From: Lates calcarifer | Lineage: Eukaryota > Chordata > Actinopteri > Centropomidae | NCBI RefSeq assembly: GCF_001640805.2 | Contig: NC_066852.1 | Span: 12,860,194 to 12,924,193 of the forward strand | Length of the DNA: 64,000 bases | Direction: 5' to 3' | Part shown: positions 38,040 to 51,400 of the stretch, in pieces | How positions within the stretch are numbered: the stretch's first letter is position 1 | Layout of the letters: the number at the start of each line of letters is the position of its first letter | Position numbers and translations under genes: made by a program | The notes under the pieces: generated by a model | What the model saw: only the letters and a program-made list of their open reading frames with translations | Databases searched by the model: none | What the model was told of the DNA's origin: nothing

Positions 38040-38340
38040 CCTCATGATGGCACTAGGGGATAAAAGATTTTACAAATCATCCTCTGGGGACCATGAATGT
38101 CACAAGATTTTACAATAAACAATCCAAACGTTAGAGATATTTCAACAGTCAAGCTCATGATGGTGCTGAAGGAAAAGGCAAGTGATTACCAAAGTCATGA
38201 GGATTCATCCTCTGGGGATCATGAATGTCTCTACAAAATATCATGACAATCCATTACAGATTTTGAGATATTTCAGTCTGAACTAAAGTGAGGACTAACA
38301 GACGGATCAACCGACTGATATCATCATCCCCAGTGCCATG
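38040..38340 (+). repeat. fish interspersed repeat ('atcctctggggaccatgaat' family), copy 2
   Basis: Contains the phrase atcctctgggg-a/t-ccatgaatgtc twice, about 130 bases apart (near 38078 and 38207), each followed by an 'agatatttca' element. The copy ends with 'gactgatatcatcatccc' and 'tgccatgcatctaacatgg', typical of this family's 3' end. It is related to copy 1 at about 10940-11130. Confidence 0.65.
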
Positions 38341-40368
38341 CATCTAACATGGATGAAAATCCATTATTGCCACAAAGCAGTCCTGCATTGATTTGCAAAT
38401 CTGGCTGTGATGGCTTAATACATCCAGACATATTAAATGGATAAACGTATCAGTAAAAACAATATGGCAAAATCTCTCACGGCTTACAAATTTCATCTCA
38501 TTTCATCATTTCAAAAATCATTTCAGAGTTTATCATCGCCCATTCATAACGAACAAACCCTCAAACAGAAAACATTTTCTTACGCCCCACTTAAGCTGCA
38601 TCTTGGAGACAAGGTGTATGTATGTCACTACATGATTGTACTGACTTTTTCAGTTAACTTTACAGAAACAAAGACAGGGAACATCTTCCCATTCCCTTGC
38701 TACCCTAACTGGAGCTGTTCTGTACCGCCTGCTCATCCTACTTTTCCAGGTAGGGTCACTGTTGTGGGTTTGATTTATATACAGCACCACTCTGTCTACT
38801 ATTTCAACTCCTCTGCCTCAGATCCAGGTGATACAGAGAGTAGATGGTTAACTGTGTATGATTTATTTTCAGTGAAATGTCCTGGGTAAGATGACACTAA
38901 ATTCCTGCCATTTCACTGTCCTCTGTTATGTACGCCTTCTCCAGCAGCTGAGCCTGTTAAATTTTCGCTCCTCTGTTGTTCAATGACTTTCCATTATAGG
39001 ATTACAAACGACCTATTTTTAAAATTGGAAGAATGATGCAAACTGCTCCATCAAAAGGACTTAACAATAAGCTGCTGCACAAAATAGAGCTTTTGAAATG
39101 TCACAAAAAAGGTATTAACGTAGCACTTGTCAAAACAATGTGACAAAGCTTCAAAAATAACGAAAAACAAGACTCACCGGTAAAAGTAGCACAGGATGAC
39201 TGCATATGAAGACAGATGTGAAAAAGTAACATTTTGGTCAAGATAAATTTTAGTTTAACATATGACAGATCAAAAAGATGAAAGCCAATCATTAAAAGGC
39301 ACAAAAGACATGCCTAAGACATGTAAAATAACCTGATATAATGGCAGTCCTACACCTGAAATATTGTTGCCATGAACAACACAGGAGCAGGCATTAAAAT
39401 TTGAAAGCAGTGGCACCACTGCAGCATCTCATTAATGCAAGATAATGAGAATATAATGAGGATTTAAAGCTCCAGACCAAACTCACCTGATGATTACAAA
39501 AACCTTTTGTTCCTGGTAGCAGCATGAGGCAGACGTCTTGGACACCATATGCTGCTATTAAGGCCTTAATGGTTCAGGAGCAGGTGGGCAGACTGTGGGC
39601 AACATTACCGTCTGTCTTAATGCCAAGAGAGGCTACAGTGGCGGAAGTGCCAGTCTCCAGCTTGCGTTGGTCAGCAGTATAATGTTTATATCACTGGAAG
39701 GCAGTTTGGTGCTGTTAACAGTTCTCTGGAGCTGACATGAGGACATGGAACAAGCCTCTGACCACTGACGAGGCTGTTATTTCACTCAAGGTAGAAGCTG
39801 GAAAGTGCTTAAAGTTAACGGTTATCTTGATTGTACTGTAACAAACCAGATTAAGAATTCTGTTTCAATCTAAATGTCTATGTCCGACCATGCAGTAGTA
39901 ACAGATACACAAACGAACCATTCCCTACAATCCGGATGATTGATGTTTTACTTCATCTCTGCAGCTCATTCATTACGGTGAAGTTTTTACAAAACAAAGA
40001 TGAAGGAAGACAGCTTCTCTCCCACAGCTGATTAATGACCACACATCTTGTCCCAGAGTCAGGATGCTTCACTGAAACCATCAACAGTGACTGCAATCAA
40101 ATTACCTCAACTGTGTATACATCAAATCCAAACCAACCAGTCTACTAACTATCCAACAAAAATATATCACAACAAAAACACATTCTATTTTGTGGAAAGA
40201 GCTCTGTGAAGTCTCCATATGGCTGCATATAATTTACAAGATTTACCACTGTACGTGCACATTCAAGATGTCTAACATTTTCCATTTTCGGGGGGGGGGT
40301 TTTAAGGATGGTCCTAAATCTGCTGTAGTCAGTAATGACAACAACATTTAATTACTTTCAAAATCATG

Positions 40369-40374
40369 TTTATT
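40369..40374 (-). terminator. candidate poly(A) signal of klhl13
   Basis: TTTATT on plus is AATAAA on minus, about 590 bases after the klhl13 stop codon. This would give a 3' UTR of roughly 0.6 kb that includes the C-rich (G-rich on plus) block at 40886-40925. Other signals further left are possible. Confidence 0.4.
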
Positions 40375-40885
40375 AAATTTAGAAAACACCATTTTGTTAA
40401 CAGTTTCATAGCAATAGCAGGAAAGAACTGAAACTGTAAGAGAGAGACGTTGATTGGGGCCTGGGCCAACCCCTGAGTTAAAAACCAACTGTGTTTTGGA
40501 GCTCATCTCTCCTTACACTTCTGCTCTCTGGAGGGGTCACCTGCATCTAACCTGGCATAGACTAGAAGAGAGAGTCAGTGTGGTAGTCAGCATCTCAAGG
40601 TAGAACGCCTAAAGAAACCAGACATAAGAAAACTGTGGACATCAGGTAGAAAAGTTGATTTGCAAAGTCACTTTTCAAGTCAAGGTTATTTCCTGCCAAA
40701 ATATACCGAGTATGCAACATTAACATGTAATTAGGTTGCCAAACCGTATCGGTATGTAGGTTTAACCACTTAGGGAGGGGTTTCTGCACAGCTTGAGGGG
40801 AGGTGGAGGTGGAGGGGATACTTGGGGATGCAGTACAGATGTAGTCCAAAGAGGAAGTGCAAACAATGTCTATAAGGTGTGTTTG

Positions 40886-40925
40886 TTGAGGGGGTTGGGG
40901 GTGGGGTGGGGGTGGGGGGGGTCAC
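40886..40925 (+). other. G-rich tract with quadruplex potential in the klhl13 3' UTR
   Basis: Plus strand has at least five runs of four or more G separated by one or two T within 40 bases. klhl13 is on minus, so the mRNA carries the C-rich complement, beginning only about 40 bases after the stop codon. Confidence 0.75.
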
Positions 40926-40962
40926 GGGGGTATGAGCAAAGTGGGCTCCCCCCGTTTACTCA

Positions 40963-41450
40963 TCAAGGTGCTGAGAGGGGCGACTCTCTGGAGGGTGAGC
41001 CCGAAATATCCTCGGGGGGAAAAACTGTGAGTGTGCAGGCTCGGATCCCGCCCAGCGACTCAGGTAAGTCAAACACTTTGTGCCATTCATCTTTCTCGGG
41101 GTCATACTTCTGTACTATTTCCACCATGCAGCGATTGTTCCACGAGTAGCCCCCCACCACATAGATCTTATTCTCAAACACGGCCACGCCCACGTCGCTC
41201 TGGCCCCGCAACATGGCGGCAATAGGTGTCCATAAGTCGAGGGCGGGGGAGTAGTACTCGCAGCTCAGCACGTCGTCGTAGTCGCTGGTGCCCCGGAAGT
41301 GATTGCCCCCGATCACATAAAGGCGGTCCCCCACTGTGCACATGCAGTGCAGGCCACGCACTGTCGTCATGGGTGCTTTCTGAGTCCATTTATCTGCATC
41401 TGGGTCAAAGCACATCAACTCCTTCTGAAAAGTGTCATGAGTGATCCCCC
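40963..41450 (-). CDS. klhl13: klhl13 last coding exon, Kelch blades 4-6 and stop
   Basis: Acceptor TTGCTGCAG, then [55 protein letters not shown] and [16 protein letters not shown], ending [11 protein letters not shown] and the stop at 40963-40965. Confidence 0.94.
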
Positions 41451-44400
41451 CTGCAGCAAGAAGAGAAAACAAGAGCACAAATTAGCCTCCTCGCTGATCA
41501 TTTGAGGGAGGGAAAGAGCTTTGTAGACTTTTCAATCAGACCGATTGGTGACTCATTCACCCATGTCAACCTACATTTTCACTTATCTGGGCCATGTGGA
41601 GCACCAAGCATAACACTGGGAATTTACCTCAGTGGCGTTACGAAGAATGAGAATCAGGATTAAGGCTGCGCTTTTTTAAATATCAGCTTTCCGCAGTCCC
41701 CATTTGTCAAACCCGAACTCAAAGTCAATAACCAATACACAGGGTAAGCCATTATTTTACAAACTGGAGTGACATCAGTATTTGTGCACTCTTTTCTACA
41801 GTGTGAAATAACGCTGATGATGAGCACTCGATTCAAAGAGGAACACCGTTACAAAGCGCTCACACACATATGCACAGTCTGTAGACGGCGGGACACAAAA
41901 AGCTGAGGGAAAGTGGGGAGGGAAAAAAAAATACAGGACATGTCTTCAGGGAAGGCTTAAAATAAAGAGGAACACAATCCCAGCATGCATTTGGGTGGAA
42001 GCCAGCCCCCCCCCCCCCCTCACCCAGGCAGAGTGACTAGGAGCAGAGAAGATTTGCAGTGCATGCCGAATAGAGGCAGAATCCCTCTTTTGCTGTTGCC
42101 CAGTGATCGTGTGCTCAGTTTATTGTTGGGGCCTAAGCTGTCTATTCAGCTGCCATGACTCAGATCTGTGATGCTGCGCCTCCTTAACTGATCAAATCCA
42201 AAGATAGGCTGACTATCCATTTTCTTTATCCAAGTAGTCCACGGGACAAGTCTGTTATTAAAATCCTGACAAGAGAACAGTGCTGGAGTTGACATAGGGT
42301 CCTTATAAATTCCTCTCAAGGGCCCCTGCTGCTCTTCTGATTCAGTTCAAGGGCTTTGGCCTTTCTCTGATACGACGATGTCTGATCAGTAGCCCGGTAT
42401 CTTAATGTCTAATCAGTGCCATTAGTGAGACATTAAGAGTGGACAAGGTTTTGCCAAAATGAGCTGAAAAGCTTGAGCCTTTCTATACCCAGCACAGGAC
42501 AGACTGGATTACTGTTTGTATTGTCTACCACATGTAAACCATGTAAAAGCATATCCCTGTTCAGCCATGCAGATATAAAATAGCTGCAGAGTCCCCTTGT
42601 AAAATCAGTGACCTGCTTGGTTGAATCAGTGCCGGCACAGGTGGGACCCAAAGAGAGGATGAAAAATAGACACAGAGGTGAGAGAAAAAAAGGGGGGGGC
42701 TCAGCATATTCCAAAAATACCCCATAATGATTAACAGCATCCAGACTTGAGCTTCAGTACAAATATCAACTTCTAATGATCTGTGCTGGCCTCTGAACAA
42801 GCAAATGTCCAGTCAGATCCCTCAAGGATGCACATTGCTTAACACACAACCAAGCTACAGGATGGCGGGGAACATATGAACCAACATTAGCACACAGTGA
42901 GCTCTGTATGGGTTGTAAAAGCTAATGAAATTTCATTGGCTCCTCCTTCCAATTCACTGTTCATATTGAACACACGGTGCTTTTCATTTTTGGTCCCTGT
43001 TCAGGGAAGATAGACTCAGTAACCAATCAATCAGTACAATGACTTCCACACCCACTCATTAACTACTCTCTGTATAATATACAGTCATTTACTCTTTAGT
43101 GAGCAGGACATTTCTGGCACTTCATCATAATTTTGAATCATTGTCATGTTGAGGTGACAAAATGGTAATTTCCACATTTATCAATTTTCAGTTTTACAAA
43201 TTAAACACATTGCATTGTGGCATTGTTAAACAGAAAGTTGTGTACATGCCTAGGACTCAAGGGACAATATTTCATTCAATAAAATGGTAGAAGAGGACTA
43301 TATTGCACCTTATGTCAATGATGTGCAATATTTCAACAATGATCAAGGGGGGGAAATGTTTGCAGACATTAGAGATCACCACCACCCAGTAGAAAATACT
43401 CCAAATAAAAACCAGTTAAAATGATAGAAAATAACAAAACAGCTTTCATGCAAGAACACTAAAATACCAAATGACTGAAAAATGACTTAAAAACCACAAA
43501 TTATAACAGTAATCAGAAAACTCAAGACTCAAAACACAAGTCTAAATTACTCAATGAATGCAGTGTCCTTGTTGTAGATGACTTGATAAACAAATAAAAT
43601 GGTCTGAATTGTACAACTAAATGATTCTCACACCGATCTTAATCTCTCAGATGAGACTGTGGACTAGAGGCGGTGCAGCTCTGCACCGGTTCAGAACCAC
43701 CGTGTCTGAACTCCGCCACGCCACTTGAGCTGTGATGGTCTGTGGGCTGAGTGCATTTGTCAGGTTCATCCAGCTGACAGAATACCTTCAGACAGCTCAG
43801 CAGCGCAGTCAGAGAATGTGACCTGATCCGTGGCGACAGACGGACACAGAACTGCACTTCAGCGTGGGTCACCTTGCACAGCTAGACTGTAACCTCTGAG
43901 ACTGTGGGCGCTACAGTAGGGCCTTGGTGCAGCTAAATTGCTCTAATAGGTAAAAGCTTGTGTACCTGTACCTTGTGCATTAAACGCACTGCTGTCTGTT
44001 CACAACAGTTTTTATATGAGCTGTGCATGTTTCTCTCTTGGGTTATAACCCACAGATGTATTCACAAAACTGCTTGACCAGCTCTGTTCTGTAACACGCA
44101 AACATTCATTTTTTCCCCCCACGTGCAGTTTTAGCTGCTGCAGGTGCAAAGCATGACGTTGTGTCACAGCTCAGCCAGCTGTTACAATAGCGAGATTTAC
44201 CAAGCTATTGGCTCACTATTAACTGCACCACTGAAACATGAAACCAACAAAGGAAGAATCCATTGCAGTATCAAAAGGGTGAGCAATAAATACTGCAGCG
44301 TACAGCCTGAGGCAGAAAGACTGAAAAACAGCTGGCTACCAGCAGATTAGCCCGGTCCACAACAATTATGTTATTCATCATTTTATTTATTTTACAAAGT

Positions 44401-45390
44401 GAAAATGTGGCTTTCATCTTCGGTCCAGTGTAATATCAAGCTTGCCAAATCATAGGGTCTGTGTGGTCCAAAATATGCCCTGGTCCGTGTGCTTGCCAAG
44501 TGAAATACTGACTAATTAAAAATGTTTTAAAAGTTTTGCTTTTTGTTCATATGAACAGTGATTGTAAGCATGTATGAAGGTAGTTATTAGTTTTTGGCAT
44601 GTTCCCAGCAAATCAGCATTAGTTAATATGAAATCAAATTAAAGGGGTTACACGCACTATTAACTTTTCACATGCATGCACACAGTGACTATTCTTCCTG
44701 CAGCACACTTAATTTGTTATGCAAATAAATTGAAATAAAGAATAAAATCAAATACAATGACAAATCTTTAGAGGTTAGGAAAGGTTTTAGAGACTAACAG
44801 TAAAAACACTTGTGTACCTGAAACGGTTAAAATCAAAAACAAAAAAACAAAACAACAACAACAGCAACAAAAAAAAAAAAAAAAAACATGACATAACTGG
44901 AGCCAGTATGGTAGGTAATGTGCTGTGTAGCACACTACACAACAGTGATAAAGGTTTACAGGAATAATGAGATCTGTGGATTATGAAATTAAATTCACCA
45001 GTGGTGTGCAAAGTAATCAAAAATCAGGGAGTGTATCTAATAAAACAGCATGTATGCTGGTCAGCACCTTTCATTGTAAATAAGCTTAATACCACTGCTA
45101 AAGAGCTTTTCAATATTTGATTTCTATTTGCCAAGGTAAGTGCAGTATGTGACTACTGCAAAGACATTAATGTTTGTTAATTCACCAAGTCGATCCTCAA
45201 TCCCAATATACCGCCTCTTTAAATATTCCTTAAATGTAGCAGTTAATATTCATGGTTATTTGTGGTTGCTTCTGTCTGTACACAGCATTGTGACTGGTGT
45301 ATTTTATTGGTGACACTCAAGAACATACACAATGTACATGTATTAAGAGATAACTAACCCCCTAATTCCATGGATTTTTTTCTTCCCTAA

Positions 45391-45437
<47 letters not shown>

Positions 45438-48400
45438 TGTATTTACAAAATCTACACTGCTGGAAACCTCTTGTGATCTCCTTTTTCATGTTTATGTGTT
45501 GTAGAAGGATGACGGTATCCACGGCCAGGAGGGATTAACACAGGCTCTTCAGTGTTACACCTCCTACACAGGCTTCAGTCTTCTACTTTGCTCCATCCTT
45601 CCCAATTTCCCTTACACCCCCCCACCTCCCCTTCCTTTGTAGCATCGCTCTGGATTAGTCACACTGAGAAACTAGGGCTCATCTCCATAATGCGGGATTT
45701 TGTTTTCAATCCTATGAAGTGAACAAGTACTGAGGTGACACCTAAGGAGTGAGCACTGGCTGCCAAAGGGCCCAAATCTCAGTGTCCACCTTCCACCTTG
45801 GTTGCTGAAGGCTTCCCCACACATACAGTAACTGACTTCACCTGCGTGTGCTCAGCATTGATGAATCGAGTGTGTGAAGAATGATGTGCTAAAGTCTGTA
45901 AGTGTGAAAGACAGTCTATTTATATAATGGGGCAAGTACCCAGCATTAGCAAACGGTTAGAAAAACCTAAAAGGCAAATTGTGGATCATTTTAAAATACT
46001 GACCCCACTCCCATTATAGCTCTCTAATGCATGTGTCAATCATAAACTGAATCTTGGGGACGGGGATGGACACATGGACACATGGACACATGGACACATA
46101 CACACATAACCCTCTCTCGATGACTCATGGCAATGCATGACACATACAGTAGAGCTTGGAGAAAAGGTATCAGATGAGGTAACCACAGAATAGATTATAT
46201 GGCCTTGAATGTAATAAGATGTAATCAGCCGTTTTCTGCCATGACAGAAAGATAAAAATTGTGTAATTGCAAATTACAATAAACAGAAATTCATTCCAAT
46301 TATGACTCAAAAGACATGAAATCTATTTTTAAACTCACTACACATTCCCACAACATTACACATCCCCTCTTTGTTTGGGTGGATTACAAATGAACTTATT
46401 TAAGCTCCCTGGAATTACTTACCTGAAATATACATATAACCGCCGTACACTGTCCCAGCATGGCCATAATGTGGCTCATTCATTTTGGCAACATATGTCC
46501 ATTCATTTGTCCTTGGGTTGTAGCACTCCACAGTAGCTTGAAGAAAAAGATGGGGGAAAAAAAGAAGAACGTATTAGTGGAAAGTAGGTCAAGACACAAC
46601 TAAGGAGGACAAACAGCAGCAAATGAGGCCTTGGAGGGTCTCAGCGTGGGAGCTAAAACACAGATTTAAATACAGAGTACACATCCCCACAACCCCACCA
46701 GCACTGAATGCACCGACTGCACAGGAAATAGGGAGATTGTGAGATCCTTTATCTTAAGGTCCCTGAGGATGATTTCATTACATCTGTGAGATCCAGGAAT
46801 AAAGACCCGGAGATTCATGAGTGATGCTTGGGTGACTGTCGGGCTGGGTGACCCCTCACTGAGCAGTTGACTGGGCGCAGAGCAACTTGGACAACAGGCT
46901 GGAGTAGTGTGGACCTAGATATCAGAGGATCTTCCCCTCAAAGTGTTATAATTTAACATTACAACAAGAGTGTGTGTGCTTTGCCTTTGTCTGTGCTTTG
47001 GACCATAGATAACTTATCTACTTGTTCTTGATATAACCCCAGCTGAGGGAAGTCTCATCAGCATATAACAGGATAAAGAGGCACTGTATTTTTGGTTGCA
47101 TGTCACAGGCAGAGAGGCAGGAAGGATGGAACTCAAAGAATAAACAGTAAAATTATGCTTTTTTAAAAAAAGACTTTGGTTATATCAGTGGCTTCAAAAA
47201 TAATTCATACTGGTTCCAAAATAACAGCAGTAAGCTCAGGACCACAAAGGAGTTGTGAGCCATCTCTGGGCCAGCTGGAGAAATCTCAGCGGGGAAAATG
47301 AGTGAACACCTTGCTCTGCTTGCTCAACAACTATCATCAAAGTCAGCTTGAGAGGTGCACACAATCTTGGAGCAGCTCAGTGGACACAGTACAGACGGGT
47401 TAGGAAACAGTGCTTGTACCGAGCAGATCTAAAACACAGTAGTTGAACTGTATGAATGCAGAGTAGATTCAGACTGAGAAAGGGATGACCAACTACTAAA
47501 AATCCTTGATAAATAAATTATAAATGATCACTTGACATACAAATGGTGGTGTGCTGATTTAAACTGAACTCGGTCAGATTTAATCAGATTTTCATACAAT
47601 CCGCTGGAAGGGTCACATTGCCAATTAGCATGAATTTCTCTTCCTGCAGGGTGTTCACCAAAAATTAACGGACCGCTCCAACAGTCAAGCTGGTAGATTG
47701 TGATATCTGGCAATGGTTACTGTGTAGCATTATTAGCAGTGGTTTCCAACCTGGGGGTCAGGTCTCTGTAACAGGATCAAATGATACTGTAACTGAGCTG
47801 TGGAGTCTGATCAGTCCCAACAACCTCAGGTAATAAATAAAAGAAAAATATTACGCAAAACAAAATCCTGCTCTGTTTTTTTTCCAGTCTTTAATTTAAC
47901 TTTAGATATTGCTTTGCTTGAAAGGGCTGCAAGCCAAAAATATTGAGAGCCACTGAGCTAGAGATCTTTGCTGATGTGTACATTTTCCTCAGTAGAGTGG
48001 GTCATAAAAAGAGCTATTTAAAATATTTAAGCCTATTTAAGCCTAAAAGACCATTAAAAGTAAGTTTACACATTCATGAGTGCAGCTTTCCTTTTACATT
48101 AAAAATATGGGGAATACTTACTAAATGAGCAAATGTGACATTTTGTAAGGAAATTATTTGTGTGACAAAGGTAAACAGTGCTGTAATTACTTTTTTAAAA
48201 GACCAACACAAGGTCTTACAATAGGAGAAAACAGAATAATTTGTCTGACAAACCTGTGATAAAACTAATGTAACTTGACTCCCCCACCCCCAAATCAAAA
48301 CATATAGTGAGGGGTGATGTCTTAAAAATGAGACCCTTGTATTTATTTAATTTTTTTTTTTTTTTTTCATTTAAAAAGATACAGTGTGCACAAACTTGTA

Positions 48401-51400
48401 TTTGTAACAAAAGCAAAGTATAACAGTTAAGATGGAAAGCTTCTTCATGTAAATATTCATTGTGATGTTGTTTAGCTATTTTTCCCTCTTATATAATCTG
48501 GGCATTTCGGATGTAACAATAAAACCACACCCCTATGACCTGCCCCAAGTAAACAGACATTATGCAGGGGCTGGGCACATCCAGAAAAACATCAAGGCTA
48601 AACCACATGCAGCGAAAGAGCAGTGGAACGTAAAGCAGGAAAAAAAGTCAGTTGCGTAGACAGGCAGTGAACTGGGGCTGTGCTCTTTGGTCTAATTATA
48701 ACCCAGAAGAGAAGACTGTTCACAGTGGCCTCGCTCTGTCCACTGCAGTCACAGAGCTGAATTTAAGTACTGGGTGGCACCTCTCTGTGGTCCACAGTCA
48801 CGAGCGCAGAGTTTCCAGATGGGTTACTCACCATCAACAACCAAACTACGACGAACAGATGTAAATATCTCCATTCAATTAAGGGTTTGAACTGTGAATG
48901 TAAAGGATCAGACTGCTGACTGAAGCAGACTGGTAATCTGGTTTGCTGTATATATCATAAAAGGTGAAAAAATATCTAACAATATACTTACAATATAAGA
49001 TAACCAAACCCAAAACAACACCTTACCAAAATGATGACAGAACTCTTCTCTGACACAGAACTAAATATGAACATTAAACGTTACACAGGACTCTGCATCT
49101 GTTGAAACAGCAAATGATGTGTAGACACACACACTTGATACCAACGTCAGCATGCTTGTAGCCTTAATAAACCGCTTTTACTTTATCTCCTTGTGCCTCT
49201 TGTTATTTAAGTGTATAATCTCATTCAGTATTAATTAAAGATTTCTGTTGTTACTTAAAAGGAACGGTAAAACAAACAAGCAGGGAAATACACTCACCAA
49301 GCTCCCCGGCAGCGTTTCTTCCACCAACAGCATAGAGGTGTCCCTTGAGTGCACTGAGGTGGAAGAAGGTACGTTTCTCATTAAGGCATGCCACCTGGAT
49401 CCACTTGTTGTAGCGAGGGTCGTACCGGAACACGGTGTCCACTGCTGTCTTGCCTTTGGTGTCGTAGTTGCTTTGGCCACCCACCACATAGAGAAAGTTG
49501 CCAATGACTGCAATGCCGTGTTGGTAGCGGGGTGCATCCATGGGTGCCAGCGCCTTCCACTCATGAGCCTTCTCATCAAACAGACGCAGCTCCTTACTCA
49601 CAACTAGCTGCTGGCGCAGAACACCACCCAGGGTGACCAGGTGGGCACTGTCCGAGCGGATGGCTGTCCGTTCTGACTGCATAACTGGCTGCATGTAGGG
49701 CATCATTTGGTAGTTGCTAGCTTCCAGGAGAAGATTGACACAGGTGTTGTCCGTGCGCATAAAGTCCACTGTCTGCACGTGATTGATGAGCTCCTGTGGG
49801 TTCATGAGGGGAAAGCGGATGTTCTTCATGAGCTTAGGGGCATAGTCCATACGACCATCTTCGTAGCGTAGCCAGCGGCACGCAGCCTTGAACAGGTCCA
49901 ATTCAGTGCAGTGTTTCAAGCTGTTACTGGATAGTACAAAAGCCAGTCGTTCAAACGGTAGCTTGACAAACTCTCCCGTGCCCAGAAGCGAGGGGAAGTT
50001 CTTCAGGATGAAATTGTTGACATATTTGTCCACCTCTGTGAGGTTATATGTGTTGGCAATGCGGCCCACCTCTACACAATTGTCGAGAGAAACCTGCAAG
50101 GAAGAAGAAATCAAAAACTTGGAGAGGTGCAACTAACCCTGAATGCTTATCTGAAGATATGAGTAACTTGAGTAATCCTCCTAAACTACACTGAAACTCA
50201 TCTCCTTGGACAAAACAATTTCGAAATATAAAATATCAGTGCTTTAGCTTTGAGGGATACAGCAATCAGAGACAAATTAACATACAACGCACAAGAGGCT
50301 TTGCTGCTTTTGTCTGTGTTATATCATTGTTAAATGTAATATCTTTTATTGTTTAGACATTTGGCAAGAGAGGTAAACATTTCAGTATGGCTCTAGGAAT
50401 TATCCATACAAAATACAATAAAAATCAACAATGAAAGTCATCATTAGTTGAGGGCCAAATCCACATTAATTACTTACATTTTAGTATTGAGTATATATTC
50501 AAAAGTACAAACAAGCTCATACCTTTTGAACATGTCAAAGTCCATATACATTGATTTTAGTAATTCAGCCCATTGTATATACTCCTGTCAATATAAAAAT
50601 TAAATATTTATACACACTGACTGCTGCTATTTTTTCCTATTAGAGTGTCTTCATGTTACAAATTTTAGAGGGTTTTAGATTGCAAGGTAATAATTCAGCT
50701 GTGTGAGACAAGCCCTGAACCCGGGTCACTCAACTTTGGACAGGTTCATCTACCCTACCAGAATTTGTCCACCTTATTGTAGGTCTCTTCTTTTTTTATT
50801 GCCCGACAGTGACACTTGTCCCCGTTGCTGTCAGTCATTTATATTTATTTGCAAACCACACTTCACTCTTGAAGAAAGCAGGCAAAACCAAATGAAGTCT
50901 TAATGAGAGCAGAGATAATATGAAATAATATTTCTTCTCACTAAAAAGTTTTAGTTAGTGATAAGAACAGGAAACAGAAACTACCGGCAAACTCTTGTCG
51001 AAATGTGCTTTTATGCATGTGCTTGCCCCCTCTAGCTCAGACACTCTCACAGGACTTCCAGAGCAGCTTAAATTCAAAATTTAATGAGATTAAACCACAG
51101 AAATAATCTTAATTTTGATGTGAAATTCTAATATCCGTTTTTAAGCAGTGATCTTACATATGCTCAACAGCATTTCTGTTTTGAGACACAACTGAAAACG
51201 ACAGCTGATGTATGAAAAGGTACAACAGCTGTGGCTTGTGTGTCTTCTTCCTTACCCCAGATATAAGAAAGACCTTGCAGAAGTCCAGCACAGGAAGGAT
51301 TTGTAAGAAGCTGGCTGCCTCGAGTGTGTCCTGCAGGTTCTCCATGTTGAGCGACAACTTGGCTGTGTAGATAAAGTCAATGATCTTCTTCAGGCCTATT

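Larger units (their letters stand above)
29930..40368. other. intergenic stretch between convergent genes, no gene seen
   Basis: AT-rich DNA between lrrn4cl (plus) and klhl13 (minus). Contents I can support are a GA repeat (30641-30660), CA and TATAT repeats (31167-31220), a TA repeat (33182-33204), a CA repeat (36586-36606), a T run (about 37207-37229), G-rich blocks near 35880-35905 and 37300-37340, and a fish repeat at about 38040-38340. Two frames (32650-32862 and 38437-38889, plus) are open but have no domain, splice or promoter support. Confidence 0.6.
41451..46422 (-). other. klhl13: klhl13 intron between Kelch exons 3 and 4-6
   Basis: No exon seen inside. It holds a C13 run (about 42007-42019), an A-rich block (about 44829-44886), a (CA)n repeat (45392-45434), an 8-bp minisatellite (46066-46097) and, close to the donor side, an AT-rich stretch with TAATTGCAAATTA-type sites (about 46258-46280). 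Confidence 0.75.

Noticed and set aside
38437..38889. 150-codon plus-strand open frame
   Set aside because: Composition and sequence match no family I know; it lies next to an interspersed repeat without a promoter or splice support. Kept out of the gene list, though it is the longest unexplained frame.
43639..43930. GC-richer block inside a klhl13 intron, considered as an exon or CpG element
   Set aside because: No matching protein, and no phase-compatible splice sites with the neighbouring Kelch exons, which already join perfectly.
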